Assembly (NCBI RefSeq): GCF_958445495.1
Contig: NZ_CAUCSQ010000027.1
Span: 1 to 56,090, forward strand
Origin: an uncultured Bacteroides sp.
GTDB lineage: Bacteria; Bacteroidota; Bacteroidia; Bacteroidales; Bacteroidaceae
Reading direction: 5' to 3'
Length of the DNA: 56,090 nucleotides
Shown: positions 34,994 to 43,792 of the stretch, one piece after another
Layout of the letters: every line of letters begins with the position of its first letter
Numbering within the stretch: the first letter of the stretch is position 1
Program-made: the position numbers and the translations under genes
The notes under the pieces: model-generated
What the model was told of the DNA's origin: nothing
The model's input: the letters and a program-made list of their open reading frames with translations, nothing else
Databases searched by the model: none

Positions 34994-35482
34994 ATGAATC
35001 GAATCTTTCATGCCCGTATCGCCTGGTACCAGTATTTTCTACTGGCGGTGCTCACTGTAAACGCCGTCGGCGCCTTGTGGTGCAAATACATCCTTCCGGC
35101 TGCCTTGTTCATGCTCATGCTCATCGTTATCATCGAGCAAATTATCCATACCGCCTATATACTGACTGCAGACGGTAACCTGGAGATATCGCGCGGACGG
35201 TTTATCCGCAGGAAGCTGGTTCCCGTTTCCGGAATCACGGCTGTCCGGAAATGCTGTTCCATGAAGTTCGGGAATTTTTCCGTCACCGACTATCTCCTGA
35301 TAGAGTACGGAGAAGGCAAATTCGCCTCCGTGATGCCTGTGAAAGAACGGGAGTTTGTGGAGCTGCTTGAAAAGAAGATGTCCGAGAAAAGGATGTCCGG
35401 AAAAAGGATGTCTGAAAAGAAGATGGAAGGGGCGGGAGCCGCAGGTTCCCAAGAGGAGGAACTGCCGGTCCTTAATGAATGA
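34994..35482 (+). CDS. PH-domain-like membrane protein
   Basis: A 162-residue protein. Two membrane segments lie near residues 8-25 (AWYQYFLLAVLTVNAVGALW) and 30-50 (LPAALFMLMLIVIIEQIIH). A short bacterial PH-like (DUF304-type) domain follows (YILTADGNLEISRGRFI, KLVPVSGITAVRKCCS, DYLLIEYGEGKFASVMPV, REFVELLEKKM). The tail is a charged, repetitive stretch (see the repeat at 35378-35422). The ATG at 34994 was preferred over 34964 because it gives a cleaner N-terminus. It ends 28 bases before lpdA and is probably co-transcribed with it. Function is unknown; similar short PH-like proteins are common in Bacteroidetes. Confidence 0.7.
   Translation: MNRIFHARIAWYQYFLLAVLTVNAVGALWCKYILPAALFMLMLIVIIEQIIHTAYILTADGNLEISRGRFIRRKLVPVSGITAVRKCCSMKFGNFSVTDYLLIEYGEGKFASVMPVKEREFVELLEKKMSEKRMSGKRMSEKKMEGAGAAGSQEEELPVLNE
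35378..35422 (+). repeat. 15-bp tandem repeat, 3 copies, inside the PH-like gene
   Basis: Units of the form ATGTCCGAGAAAAGG repeat at 35378, 35393 and 35408 with few changes, encoding MSEKR, MSGKR and MSEKK. Frame is kept, so copy-number change would lengthen the charged tail without a frameshift. Confidence 0.8.
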
Positions 35483-35510
35483 AGATAAGACGATTAACTG
35501 GTTATATACT

Positions 35511-36854
35511 ATGAAATATCAAGTGATTATCATTGGCGGCGGCCCTGCGGGATATACGGCTGCCGAAGTTGCCGGCAAAGCCGGCCTGAGCGTGTTGCTC
35601 ATCGAGAAAAACAATCTGGGCGGTGTCTGCCTGAATGAGGGGTGTATTCCGACGAAGACGCTGCTGTATTCGGCAAAAACCTATGACAGCGCGAAGCATG
35701 CGTCGAAGTATGCCGTGACTGTCTCCGAAGCCTCTTTCGATTTGCCCAAGATAATAGCCCGCAAGAGTAAAGTCGTGCGTAAGCTCGTGCTGGGAGTCAA
35801 GGCGAAACTCTCTTCAAGCGGGGTCACGGTTGTGTCGGGAGAGGCGCGGGTCGTAGATAAAAATACGGTCCGTTGCGGCGAAGAAATATATGAGGGCGAG
35901 AACCTGATACTCTGTACGGGTTCCCAGACATTCATCCCTCCCATTCCGGGAATCGGTGCGGTGGATTATTGGACGCACAAAGACGCGCTGGACAATAAAG
36001 AACTGCCCGCCTCTTTGGTTATTGCCGGGGGCGGAGTCATCGGGATGGAATTCGCCTCTTTCTTTAACAGCCTGGGGGTACGGGTGACGGTCATTGAAAT
36101 GACGGACGAAATCCTGGGCGGTATGGATAAGGAGCTTTCCGCCCTGTTGCGTGCGGAATACGCCAAGCGGGGTGTCAGATTCCTGTTGGGCACGAGAGTG
36201 TCCGGGCTTTCGCAGACGGAAGAAGGGATTGCCGTCTCTTATGAGAATGCGGAAGGCGCCGGCAGCGTGACGGCCGAAAAACTGCTGATGAGTGTCGGCA
36301 GGCGTCCGGCAACGAAAGGCTTCGGGCTCGAAAACCTGGATTTGGAGAAAACGGAACGCGGCGCTGTCAAGGTCGATGAGAAGATGCGGACTTCCGTGCC
36401 GGGCGTGTACGTCTGCGGCGATTTGACCGGTTTCTCCCTGTTGGCGCATACGGCTGTCCGCGAAGCGGAAGTCGCCGTACATTCCATTCTCGGAAAAGAC
36501 GACGCTATGAGTTACCGTGCCATTCCGGGAGTGGTCTATACCAATCCGGAGATTGCCGGAGTGGGTGAGACGGAAGAATCGGCTTCGGCGAAAGGAACCG
36601 GATACCGTGTCGTAAAGCTTCCGATGGCTTATTCCGGCCGCTTTGTGGCGGAGAATGAAGGAGTGAACGGGGCGTGCAAATTGCTGTTGGACGAACAGGA
36701 CAAGATTATCGGGGCGCATGTGCTGGGCAATCCGGCTTCGGAGATAATCACTCTTGCGGGAACCGCCATCGAGTTGGGATTGACGGCGGAACAGTGGAAA
36801 AAGATTGTTTTTCCGCATCCTACGGTAGGAGAGATTTTCAGGGAAGCATTATAG
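35511..36854 (+). CDS. lpdA: Dihydrolipoyl dehydrogenase
   Basis: A 447-residue flavoprotein disulfide reductase that reoxidises dihydrolipoyl groups of 2-oxoacid dehydrogenase or glycine-cleavage complexes using NAD+. Visible features are the FAD motif (QVIIIGGGPAGYTAAEVAG), the redox disulfide C40/C45 (GGVCLNEGCIPTKTLL), the NAD motif (SLVIAGGGVIGMEFASFFNSLG), the second FAD motif (GVYVCGDLTG) and the C-terminal His-Pro active-site segment (FPHPTVGEIF). The ATG at 35511 was chosen because it directly precedes the flavin fold; longer frames overlap the PH-like gene. No other subunit of a lipoyl complex is adjacent, so its partner complex cannot be named. Confidence 0.95.
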   Translation: MKYQVIIIGGGPAGYTAAEVAGKAGLSVLLIEKNNLGGVCLNEGCIPTKTLLYSAKTYDSAKHASKYAVTVSEASFDLPKIIARKSKVVRKLVLGVKAKLSSSGVTVVSGEARVVDKNTVRCGEEIYEGENLILCTGSQTFIPPIPGIGAVDYWTHKDALDNKELPASLVIAGGGVIGMEFASFFNSLGVRVTVIEMTDEILGGMDKELSALLRAEYAKRGVRFLLGTRVSGLSQTEEGIAVSYENAEGAGSVTAEKLLMSVGRRPATKGFGLENLDLEKTERGAVKVDEKMRTSVPGVYVCGDLTGFSLLAHTAVREAEVAVHSILGKDDAMSYRAIPGVVYTNPEIAGVGETEESASAKGTGYRVVKLPMAYSGRFVAENEGVNGACKLLLDEQDKIIGAHVLGNPASEIITLAGTAIELGLTAEQWKKIVFPHPTVGEIFREAL

Positions 36855-36988
36855 CTTTCCGATACGGAAGATTCATTTGAAATCCCCTTATTTCAACCTT
36901 GGTTTCAGAGAACCGGATGGCGGTTCAATCAAGGCTGGAAGAAGGGGATTCTTTTTTCAGAGGTTTCAATCCGCCGGACGCCGCTTCC

Positions 36989-37008
36989 GGAATCCGGAAC
37001 CGGATTCC
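36989..37008. terminator. Inverted repeat between lpdA and the M60 gene
   Basis: GGAATCCGG (36989-36997) and CCGGATTCC (37000-37008) are perfectly complementary with two bases between them. It lies in the convergent gap after lpdA and the M60 peptidase gene. No T-run follows, so a terminator role is tentative. Confidence 0.35.
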
Positions 37009-37051
37009 TTCGGTTGGCGCCGGGGAGGTGTGCCGTTGCCCGTCAGGCGAC

Positions 37052-39646
37052 TCATTCTTTTTTCATTTCTATCCTTTTGCCGTCCGCCTGCACAGCGTAG
37101 AATTTGCTTGTGCCGTCGAGGGGTACGGTGGAAGGAACCGAATAAGAAAGGAAGTTGAAGAAGTCCAGCAGCTCTCCGTTTTCATTGTCTTTCCGTATCT
37201 CGAACGCCACCGCCTGCGTGCCGTTATTGATGGTAACGGTGGTTCCGGACAATTCATAAGTAGGAGGCGCGCTTATCTTCACGTTGTCCCGGAACAGGGT
37301 GTAATACCCGACGTCGCCCACCTGGTAATCGTCGATGCCTACGTCGCCGTTCTTGCGGTCTTCCAGATAATGGATGGGAGGCGCCTTCCTGGTGTATTTC
37401 GCCATTTCCGCTTTGGCGTTGTCTATCGTCGGCTGGAGCACGAGATACGGGTATGTGCCGTATTGCGTGTAGTTCGGGAGCATTACGGTCCGGAAAAATC
37501 CCCACCTGTCGAAGAATTCGGTCATGTCCATGTCGGCCACTTTGCAGACAGCCCTGGCATATTCCAGTTGCGCCATTCCCGGACTGGAAACCGTGAGAGG
37601 ATGTGCGCGCAACTCTTTGAAAAGCTTGGGGAAGAAGTCCGGCATATTGCCCAGGCGGTGGAAATAGTTCCATAGCTGCCATTGCATGCGCATGTGCAGT
37701 TCCGCATCCTCGTTCTGGTAATAATTCTTCTCCTCTCCCAGTTGGACCCAGGGCTTCTTCAACCTGTAAGACGCTGCCAGCTTGCTGATTTCCAGCCCGC
37801 GCGAACAATACTTGCCGAGCTTGTACAATACGTAGTTGGAAAAAATGTTGTTGCTCGATTCGGTGCAGCTTGCCCAGTTGACGGCGCCCTGGTGCACGTG
37901 CCCTATTTCATGTCCGGGCCCCCAGGCGTTGTCCTTGTCTTCCATCACCCTGTCCCGCAGGAGTATTTTCTCAAAAGAGGTGTAGACGAAACCGATGCGG
38001 TCGTCTCCCGCCCACATATAAGAGCCTTCGGGAGAAATGGCGAATATATGGTTGTTGAAAGGGTCCGGCCGCATCTCCTCTATGCCCGCCAGTTCCTGTT
38101 GCCATCCGATAATGTCGTCCCACAGGCGGACGGCCGATAATATTTTGTTTTTTGCCACTTCGAGCAACTGTTCGCGGTGGAAATAGAAAATAATCTTTTC
38201 GCCGCGTATGCCGAAATACTTGTCGCTTGCTTTGGCGAGAAGTCCGGCGTATTTGACATCCGTCTTATGCTCTTCGAGGTCGAAGAAGCCGGTCACCTTC
38301 CCGCTGCCCGCCGGGATGTGTATCTTGACCGGTTCCGGACGGGAAGCCAGGTCGCAGTTATACATGACAAACAACTGGCCCCTGCTTTCCATCTTCAATT
38401 TGTTGACGCCGCTCCTCAACTGGTAGTGGGTTCCCGACGCCGCTGTCTGCAGATACTCCTTTCCGTCTTTCGTCGCGGTCTCTTCCCCGATGCATTGCAG
38501 TGAGACATTCTGCCCGTGCGTGTCTCCCACGAGGACGATGATTTCGTCGTTCTCCTCTACCGCGATTCCCGTCAGGTTGTCCAGGCTTCCGTAACGTTTG
38601 GTAAGCAGCTTCTTCGCCCAGGTGGCGGGGTCGCTGTACGCCTTGTATTCGCGGATGCGGAAATCCTTCTCCCAGTCGCCGTATGCGTTGTTTTTGATTA
38701 CTTCGGCAAGGTCGATGAAGAACCTGTCGGACAATCCCTGAATGTCTTGTTCGGTGACGCCTTCTTTGAGTTCCGTGCATGTGATGTCTTTAAATACTTT
38801 CAGCAGCTCCGCCTCCTGCGTGTTGTCTGTCCGGGTCTGGAAGAAGTGCATTTCGTCGCAGCTCAGGAGCCCGTTCAATCCGCTGCGGACAACGAATTTG
38901 ATGCCGGTGGCCTTTATCCCTTTGGGGAAAAATATCTTGGAAGGGGCATTTTTCATGTTCAAGTCGTAGCTGCCTTGCAGGACGTAGTCGCTCCTGTCCG
39001 GCAGGGAAGCGGCATAAACCTCTGCTTCCCCGCAGTATCCGTTTCCTTGATGAGGGTAGTAGACAAGGTAGTCGATGTTTTCCTCCCCTTTGAAATAATA
39101 CTCCAATGTGACGGGAAAACGGGTCGCCTCTCCGGAGAAAGGGCTGTAATAGCAGGAATAGGATGAGCCGGACGAAAACGTGTCGTCCCATGTCTTCTCG
39201 ATGCCGTATCCCGGCTGGAACTGGTCGGCCGCCCCGCCCGTCGGCTTTATCTGTATGTCTTCTTCCACCGCAAAGCCGTACACTCCGAGCTGGCGGACGG
39301 TAATCACGTAGTCCCTGAGGGGAGAATATACTTTTATCTGTGCCGTGCGTGCCTCGCCGGAGGGATTTTCTTCTGCGGAAGCGTTGACGGACGGGTCGCC
39401 GGCAGCAGTGCCTTTTTCCGCTTTCAGCCATTTGCCGGTCGATTCCACCCGCCATTCCGAACCGGTGAATGTCGTGTTGACGGGGATTTCGATGGTGTTG
39501 GGGGTATGGTCCATGACTTGTTCCAGTTGTGCGGCGTCGATGTCAAAGACTGAGAAGGCGTTCCGGGCGTCCTCTTTGCAGGATACCGACAGGAAAACGG
39601 TAGCCAGGCCGAGTATGGCGGGTAATAGGTTCTTTCTTGTTTTCAT
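37052..39646 (-). CDS. M60-family zinc metallopeptidase with BACON and galactose-binding-like domains (locus C)
   Basis: An 864-residue lipoprotein (signal ending TVFLSVSC). Residues ~30-120 are a BACON domain (WRVESTGKWLKAEKG, RTAQIKVYS, ITVRQLG). Residues ~130-270 resemble an F5/8-type galactose-binding-like domain (LEYYFKGEENIDYLVYYP, GIKATGIKFVVRSG). The M60/enhancin-like peptidase fills the rest, with H579-E580-x2-H583 (HEIGH) and a downstream Glu596 in TESSNNIFSNY as likely zinc ligand, fitting HExxH-x(8-28)-E. Family members such as Bacteroides BT4244 cleave mucin-type O-glycoproteins. It is the last gene of the locus C operon, 58 bases after the thioredoxin-like gene. The substrate is inferred from the family. 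Confidence 0.92.
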   Translation of the reverse strand: MKTRKNLLPAILGLATVFLSVSCKEDARNAFSVFDIDAAQLEQVMDHTPNTIEIPVNTTFTGSEWRVESTGKWLKAEKGTAAGDPSVNASAEENPSGEARTAQIKVYSPLRDYVITVRQLGVYGFAVEEDIQIKPTGGAADQFQPGYGIEKTWDDTFSSGSSYSCYYSPFSGEATRFPVTLEYYFKGEENIDYLVYYPHQGNGYCGEAEVYAASLPDRSDYVLQGSYDLNMKNAPSKIFFPKGIKATGIKFVVRSGLNGLLSCDEMHFFQTRTDNTQEAELLKVFKDITCTELKEGVTEQDIQGLSDRFFIDLAEVIKNNAYGDWEKDFRIREYKAYSDPATWAKKLLTKRYGSLDNLTGIAVEENDEIIVLVGDTHGQNVSLQCIGEETATKDGKEYLQTAASGTHYQLRSGVNKLKMESRGQLFVMYNCDLASRPEPVKIHIPAGSGKVTGFFDLEEHKTDVKYAGLLAKASDKYFGIRGEKIIFYFHREQLLEVAKNKILSAVRLWDDIIGWQQELAGIEEMRPDPFNNHIFAISPEGSYMWAGDDRIGFVYTSFEKILLRDRVMEDKDNAWGPGHEIGHVHQGAVNWASCTESSNNIFSNYVLYKLGKYCSRGLEISKLAASYRLKKPWVQLGEEKNYYQNEDAELHMRMQWQLWNYFHRLGNMPDFFPKLFKELRAHPLTVSSPGMAQLEYARAVCKVADMDMTEFFDRWGFFRTVMLPNYTQYGTYPYLVLQPTIDNAKAEMAKYTRKAPPIHYLEDRKNGDVGIDDYQVGDVGYYTLFRDNVKISAPPTYELSGTTVTINNGTQAVAFEIRKDNENGELLDFFNFLSYSVPSTVPLDGTSKFYAVQADGKRIEMKKE

Positions 39647-39704
39647 AATTATCAGCAGTTTAATGATTGGATGATACGATGTGGCAGGGGGATGCAGAGG
39701 GCGC

Positions 39705-42293
39705 TCATAGCACCGCCTCCAGCATTGCCGAGAGTTCTTCCGCCGTTTCTTCGTCCGAACCGGAGAATCCCACGGGTTTGAACCGTATGTTGCCGGCCCT
39801 GTCTATGATGAACTTGGCGGGAATCCCTTTGGCCCGGTAGCTCTTCATGACCGGATATTCTTTGGTATCCGGGTCTGGGATGTCGAACAGCACGTTGAAT
39901 GCATATCCCTTCTCTTTCAGGTAGTTGCGGACGGACTCCCGCATGCCTTTTTTGTTTTCCAGCGTGTGGATGAAGAGGAATACGACGTCTTTATTGCCGG
40001 CATACCGGCCGGCCGTTTTCTGCATGGCGGGGAAAGAGGCTTTGCAAGGGCCGCACCACGTAGCCCAAAAATCAAGCACCACCACCTTCCCTTTCAGGCT
40101 GCCCAGCGACACCTCTTTTCCGTCCAGGTTGCGGAGCGTAAATAAGGGAGCGGGTTCGTTCACCATGATTTGTGCGAGTTTCTCTTGCAGGGACTTGCGG
40201 TAGTCCGTTTTCAGTCCGTCCATATAGGCGTCAAAACCTTTTTCTTCCTTGTTGTTCCGGATATATGCCTGCCGCAGCCAGCCGATATGCCGTGAGGCCG
40301 CCTTTCCGGTACGTACCAGTTCTTCCAGCATGGGGACCGCCTCGTTGAATTTCTTTTCGAAAACCAGTGTCGTGACGTAATGGTCGATGGTGGGGAAATC
40401 CTTTTTATCGCCGGATTCGTATATCTGCCCGGCATAGGGGGCGGCTTCCCGGATACGGTTGCTTTTTATCAGTCCTTCTACGTACCATCCGAGAATCAGA
40501 TAATATTTACCCTTCTCTTCTTTGCCGAGTTCTTTGGCTTTTTTCCCGCCAAGCGTCATTTGCACCGCTTTATCCAACAGCTCCGTTGCCGTGTCGAAAC
40601 GGCCGTTCTCAAGGCATTTGCTTCCGGAGATAGCCAGTATGTCGCGTTTGAACGGAGAGTCGGCGATGTGCGACAAATATTCCTCTGCTTTCTCCCGTTT
40701 ACCTTCGGCATAGAGGGCTTGTATGGTGAATGACGTCATCATGTCCAGCATCGGGTAGGCGAAATCCGCTTTCTCTTTCTTCACTTCTTTTATGAGCTCC
40801 TTTAGCATCTCTTCTTTCTGTCCCGCGGTTTCGGCGTGCATCAGCGCCGTCATGGCGGCGGATACCTTCTCTTTAGTCAGCTTTCCGTGTGCTTCTCCGG
40901 CTTCCGCTTCATCTGTCTCCTCCAGCAGTTGTACCAGTTGCCGGTAGAGCTTTGGGTCGGAAGGGCGCCTGGCAAAGGCGTCTGCGATTTTTCCCTGCCG
41001 GTCGATGACGACAATGCGCGGTACGGAGCGGATGCCGTAGTGTTTTGCCAGCCCGGACTTGAACCCTTCGGGGACATTGAGTTGCAGGGTTGCCCCGTTT
41101 TTGCCTTTCACGAGCGTTTTCCATGCCTGGAGCAGTTGGTCGCCGGTGTCCAGCGACAACGTGAAGAATCGGATGTTTTTTCCTTTCATCTTCTCTGCCA
41201 GCTCTTCCATGTAAGGCAGTTCCGCTTTGCAGGGAATACAGCCGCTGAACCAGAAATCGAGCACCATCACTGTTCCCGCATAGTCGGCGGAAGAATAGCT
41301 TTTCCCCTCCGTATCGTTGGCGGTGAAAGCTGGCGCCGTGTTTCCGCGGGTGATGCCGGCGTATTGTTCTTTTATCTGCCTGTATTGTTTCTCCAGCCGT
41401 GCCAGTTGTTGCAGGAATGCTTCGTCATGCCCCGGTACGGATGATTTTGCGACGGACAGATATACCGGGAAATCGTCGGAATATCCTGTTTTCAGGATTT
41501 GTTGCAGGTAGCGGGCCAGGAAAGCCGCTTTTACTTCGTTGTCGGATATTCTGGCGGCATACTGGGCAAGGAACCGGGTCGGGTGCGCTTCCCATTCCCC
41601 GGCTTTCTCCAATGTCTCCATCGACTCGCGCATGACGGTGAACCATTTCGGATAGTACAGCAGCGCGGCGTCTTCGTAACGGTTCTTTTTCACATCGTCG
41701 TAATAACCGGCGGGCAGTTCCGGGCGTTCGGCCGTAAACAGGCGTGCCATCGCCGGCCCGGTGAGCAATTGGCGGAGGAACGAGTACCTGTAATAAGACT
41801 CGTGTATGCGTATGAAACCGGCGGGCAATCCCGATGTTTTCAATGCTTCGACAGACTCTTCCACCCTCCGGTGTTGAAGTTCCAGCCAGTCTTCGGAATA
41901 CATGGCGATGTTTTCCGGGACTTTGGCGAAAGCCGGATGTTGCAGGATGAACCGGTTGATTTCCGCATTGTCTCCTTCAAAAGATACCTGCCCGTTTTTC
42001 TCCGTGATGCGGCTGGCGGAACCGGGAGTGACGAAAACGGTGTACGTCCGGTTATCGGACGCCATGTAATAGTAATAGGCGGGCTTTTCCAGCCGGAGCG
42101 CGGCGGTTTCGCCCGGTTTCACTTCCCGGTAACCGTAGACGGTGTCGCTCTCGCTTTGGAAATAGATGCTCTTTCCGCCGGTTTCCGCCGCGAAACTGAC
42201 GTGTGCGTCCCGGTTGCCGGAAGGTGAGGCGAATTCCTTTGCATAAGTAAGCGTGCAGAGGAGCGCGGCTATAAGTAAGGTGAATGTTTTCAT
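39705..42293 (-). CDS. TlpA-like protein with two thioredoxin domains (locus C)
   Basis: An 862-residue exported protein (signal MKTFTLLIAALLCTLTYA). The first thioredoxin/AhpC-TSA-like domain has WFSGCIPCKAELPYMEEL (C352/C355) and LAKHYGIRSVPRIVVIDRQG. A helical, TPR-like stretch follows (~residues 490-690). The second domain has WATWCGPCKASFPAMQK (C747/C750) and GIPAKFIIDRAGNIRF. An N-terminal beta-rich region of ~300 residues precedes both. Both domains keep the CxxC pair, so it is likely to be a periplasmic or surface disulfide reductase. The ATG at 42293 shares a base with the SusD stop (TAATG), showing coupling; the longer frame upstream lies antiframe in SusD. In this operon it could open disulfide-rich substrate proteins for the M60 protease. 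Confidence 0.9.
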   Translation of the reverse strand: MKTFTLLIAALLCTLTYAKEFASPSGNRDAHVSFAAETGGKSIYFQSESDTVYGYREVKPGETAALRLEKPAYYYYMASDNRTYTVFVTPGSASRITEKNGQVSFEGDNAEINRFILQHPAFAKVPENIAMYSEDWLELQHRRVEESVEALKTSGLPAGFIRIHESYYRYSFLRQLLTGPAMARLFTAERPELPAGYYDDVKKNRYEDAALLYYPKWFTVMRESMETLEKAGEWEAHPTRFLAQYAARISDNEVKAAFLARYLQQILKTGYSDDFPVYLSVAKSSVPGHDEAFLQQLARLEKQYRQIKEQYAGITRGNTAPAFTANDTEGKSYSSADYAGTVMVLDFWFSGCIPCKAELPYMEELAEKMKGKNIRFFTLSLDTGDQLLQAWKTLVKGKNGATLQLNVPEGFKSGLAKHYGIRSVPRIVVIDRQGKIADAFARRPSDPKLYRQLVQLLEETDEAEAGEAHGKLTKEKVSAAMTALMHAETAGQKEEMLKELIKEVKKEKADFAYPMLDMMTSFTIQALYAEGKREKAEEYLSHIADSPFKRDILAISGSKCLENGRFDTATELLDKAVQMTLGGKKAKELGKEEKGKYYLILGWYVEGLIKSNRIREAAPYAGQIYESGDKKDFPTIDHYVTTLVFEKKFNEAVPMLEELVRTGKAASRHIGWLRQAYIRNNKEEKGFDAYMDGLKTDYRKSLQEKLAQIMVNEPAPLFTLRNLDGKEVSLGSLKGKVVVLDFWATWCGPCKASFPAMQKTAGRYAGNKDVVFLFIHTLENKKGMRESVRNYLKEKGYAFNVLFDIPDPDTKEYPVMKSYRAKGIPAKFIIDRAGNIRFKPVGFSGSDEETAEELSAMLEAVL

Positions 42294-43780
42294 TACTTGC
42301 TGTTTTGTATCAGATGACTGTTTTGCATGGCAACGACGGGGAACGGGAACGTGAGCAGATGCGACGCCGGTGTCAGCGTATAGGTCTTGTCTTCGAATTC
42401 GCGTGTCAGCGTCTCGTTGAACTCGGTGCAGAAACGGCGCATATCGAAAAAGCCGTTGCTGGTGAACAGCAGTTCGCGCTTGCGCTCTTCGCGCACGATT
42501 TTCATGGCTTCGGTTGCGTCGGCGGCCGCCAGGTCGGTATAATATTTCCGGATGTGGCGGTTCTTGCGCAGGTCGTTGACGTATTTGACGGCGTTGTCCT
42601 TGTCGCCTTTGCGGGCATAGCATTCGGCAACCGTCAGATAGGCTTCGAAGAGTTTGATGCCTGCACAGTTCCACCGGAAGAACATATTGTTGAACATCTC
42701 GCTGCCGGATTCCGCGGTGACAGGCTGCTTGCCGGACGTACCTATGCAGAAAGTGTACCGCAGGTCTGTCTTTTTGTCGAACAAGTCCAGGACCGGCTTG
42801 CGGACGAGGGCGGCCTGCGGGGACATATAATTGAGGCCGTTCTGGTAGAACAGGTTCTCGGCATCTTCATACGGGTGGCTGAAATACATCATGGAGCCCA
42901 TTTGACGGAAAGAGGTGTACATCATTCCGCCGTATTCGAACATCATGTCCGGCATCGTTGTCATTCCCATGGTCGTTTTAAATTGTTCCAGCCCGCTCTG
43001 GTATTCCGCGTTCATATCCCATAGCTTGTGGTTTCCTGCTCCTTCCGCTTCTTTGATACAGGCAAGGGCGGCCTCTAACGCCTGGTCGGTTTCCCTTTTG
43101 AACAGGTGTACTTTGGCTTTCAGGGCATAACCGAATGATTTGTCGGGGCGGAAAGCGTTCAACGCCTGGTGCGGCAGTCCGGGCAGGGCGTCTTCTATGT
43201 CCTGCTGAATCAGCGCATAAGCGTCGGCCACCGTTTTCTGTACGCCTTCCGATTCGAGGATGAACTCGTCGCGGAGGATGATTCCCCGTTCTTGCCCGGC
43301 TGTCGACGGGTCATAAGGCTTGGCGTAGGTGTTGATGAGGTAGAAATAGTTGTAGGCGCGCAATATCTTTGCCTGCGCTTTACCCTCCGCTTTCTCCGTC
43401 CCGTTTCCTTTCGAGTCGTCTATGTTCTGGATGATGATGTTGTACTTGGCTATTTTGTTGTAGCACATGGTGTACAGGTCGCCGCTTCCCGTGGCAGTCA
43501 TGTAAGGAGCGCGGTTGAACGCTTCGTCCCAGAAGAAACAGGCCGACATGAGCGGGTCCGCATAGTTTTTTATATTATCCACATAAGCCGGCGCATGTTC
43601 TCCGCAGAGATACCATTCGTTGCTTAGGGGATAGCCGTATATGTCTTCGAGCAGCCCCAGGTAGTCGCTCGTTTCGTTGAGGACCGATTCCCCTTTGGGA
43701 ACCAGGTCCAGGTAATTGTCGCAGGCGGTGAGCATGAGCATGATTGCCGCCAGGCTGCTTATGATGTTGTTCCGTTTCAT
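42293..43780 (-). CDS. SusD/RagB-family lipoprotein (locus C)
   Basis: A 495-residue outer-membrane lipoprotein with signal MKRNNIISSLAAIMLMLTAC. SusD-like features are CDNYLDLVPKGESVLNETSDY, the helical AQAKILRAYNYFYLINTYAKPYD, FEAYLTVAECYARKG and VREERKRELLFTSNGFFDMRRF. It lies 12 bases after the SusC gene and shares one base with the start of the thioredoxin-like gene. In RagB-type systems the pair can import peptides as well as glycans, and the companion protease makes glycopeptide or peptide import plausible here. The ligand is not readable from the sequence. Confidence 0.93.
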   Translation of the reverse strand: MKRNNIISSLAAIMLMLTACDNYLDLVPKGESVLNETSDYLGLLEDIYGYPLSNEWYLCGEHAPAYVDNIKNYADPLMSACFFWDEAFNRAPYMTATGSGDLYTMCYNKIAKYNIIIQNIDDSKGNGTEKAEGKAQAKILRAYNYFYLINTYAKPYDPSTAGQERGIILRDEFILESEGVQKTVADAYALIQQDIEDALPGLPHQALNAFRPDKSFGYALKAKVHLFKRETDQALEAALACIKEAEGAGNHKLWDMNAEYQSGLEQFKTTMGMTTMPDMMFEYGGMMYTSFRQMGSMMYFSHPYEDAENLFYQNGLNYMSPQAALVRKPVLDLFDKKTDLRYTFCIGTSGKQPVTAESGSEMFNNMFFRWNCAGIKLFEAYLTVAECYARKGDKDNAVKYVNDLRKNRHIRKYYTDLAAADATEAMKIVREERKRELLFTSNGFFDMRRFCTEFNETLTREFEDKTYTLTPASHLLTFPFPVVAMQNSHLIQNSK

Positions 43781-43792
43781 GATGAATGGTTT

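Noticed and set aside
35355..35511. N-terminal extension of lpdA
   Set aside because: The extension overlaps the PH-like gene in another frame; the flavin-binding fold begins at the ATG at 35511.
39705..42674. 989-residue version of the thioredoxin-like protein
   Set aside because: The first ~127 residues are Arg-rich out-of-frame translation of SusD; the signal peptide begins at the ATG at 42293.
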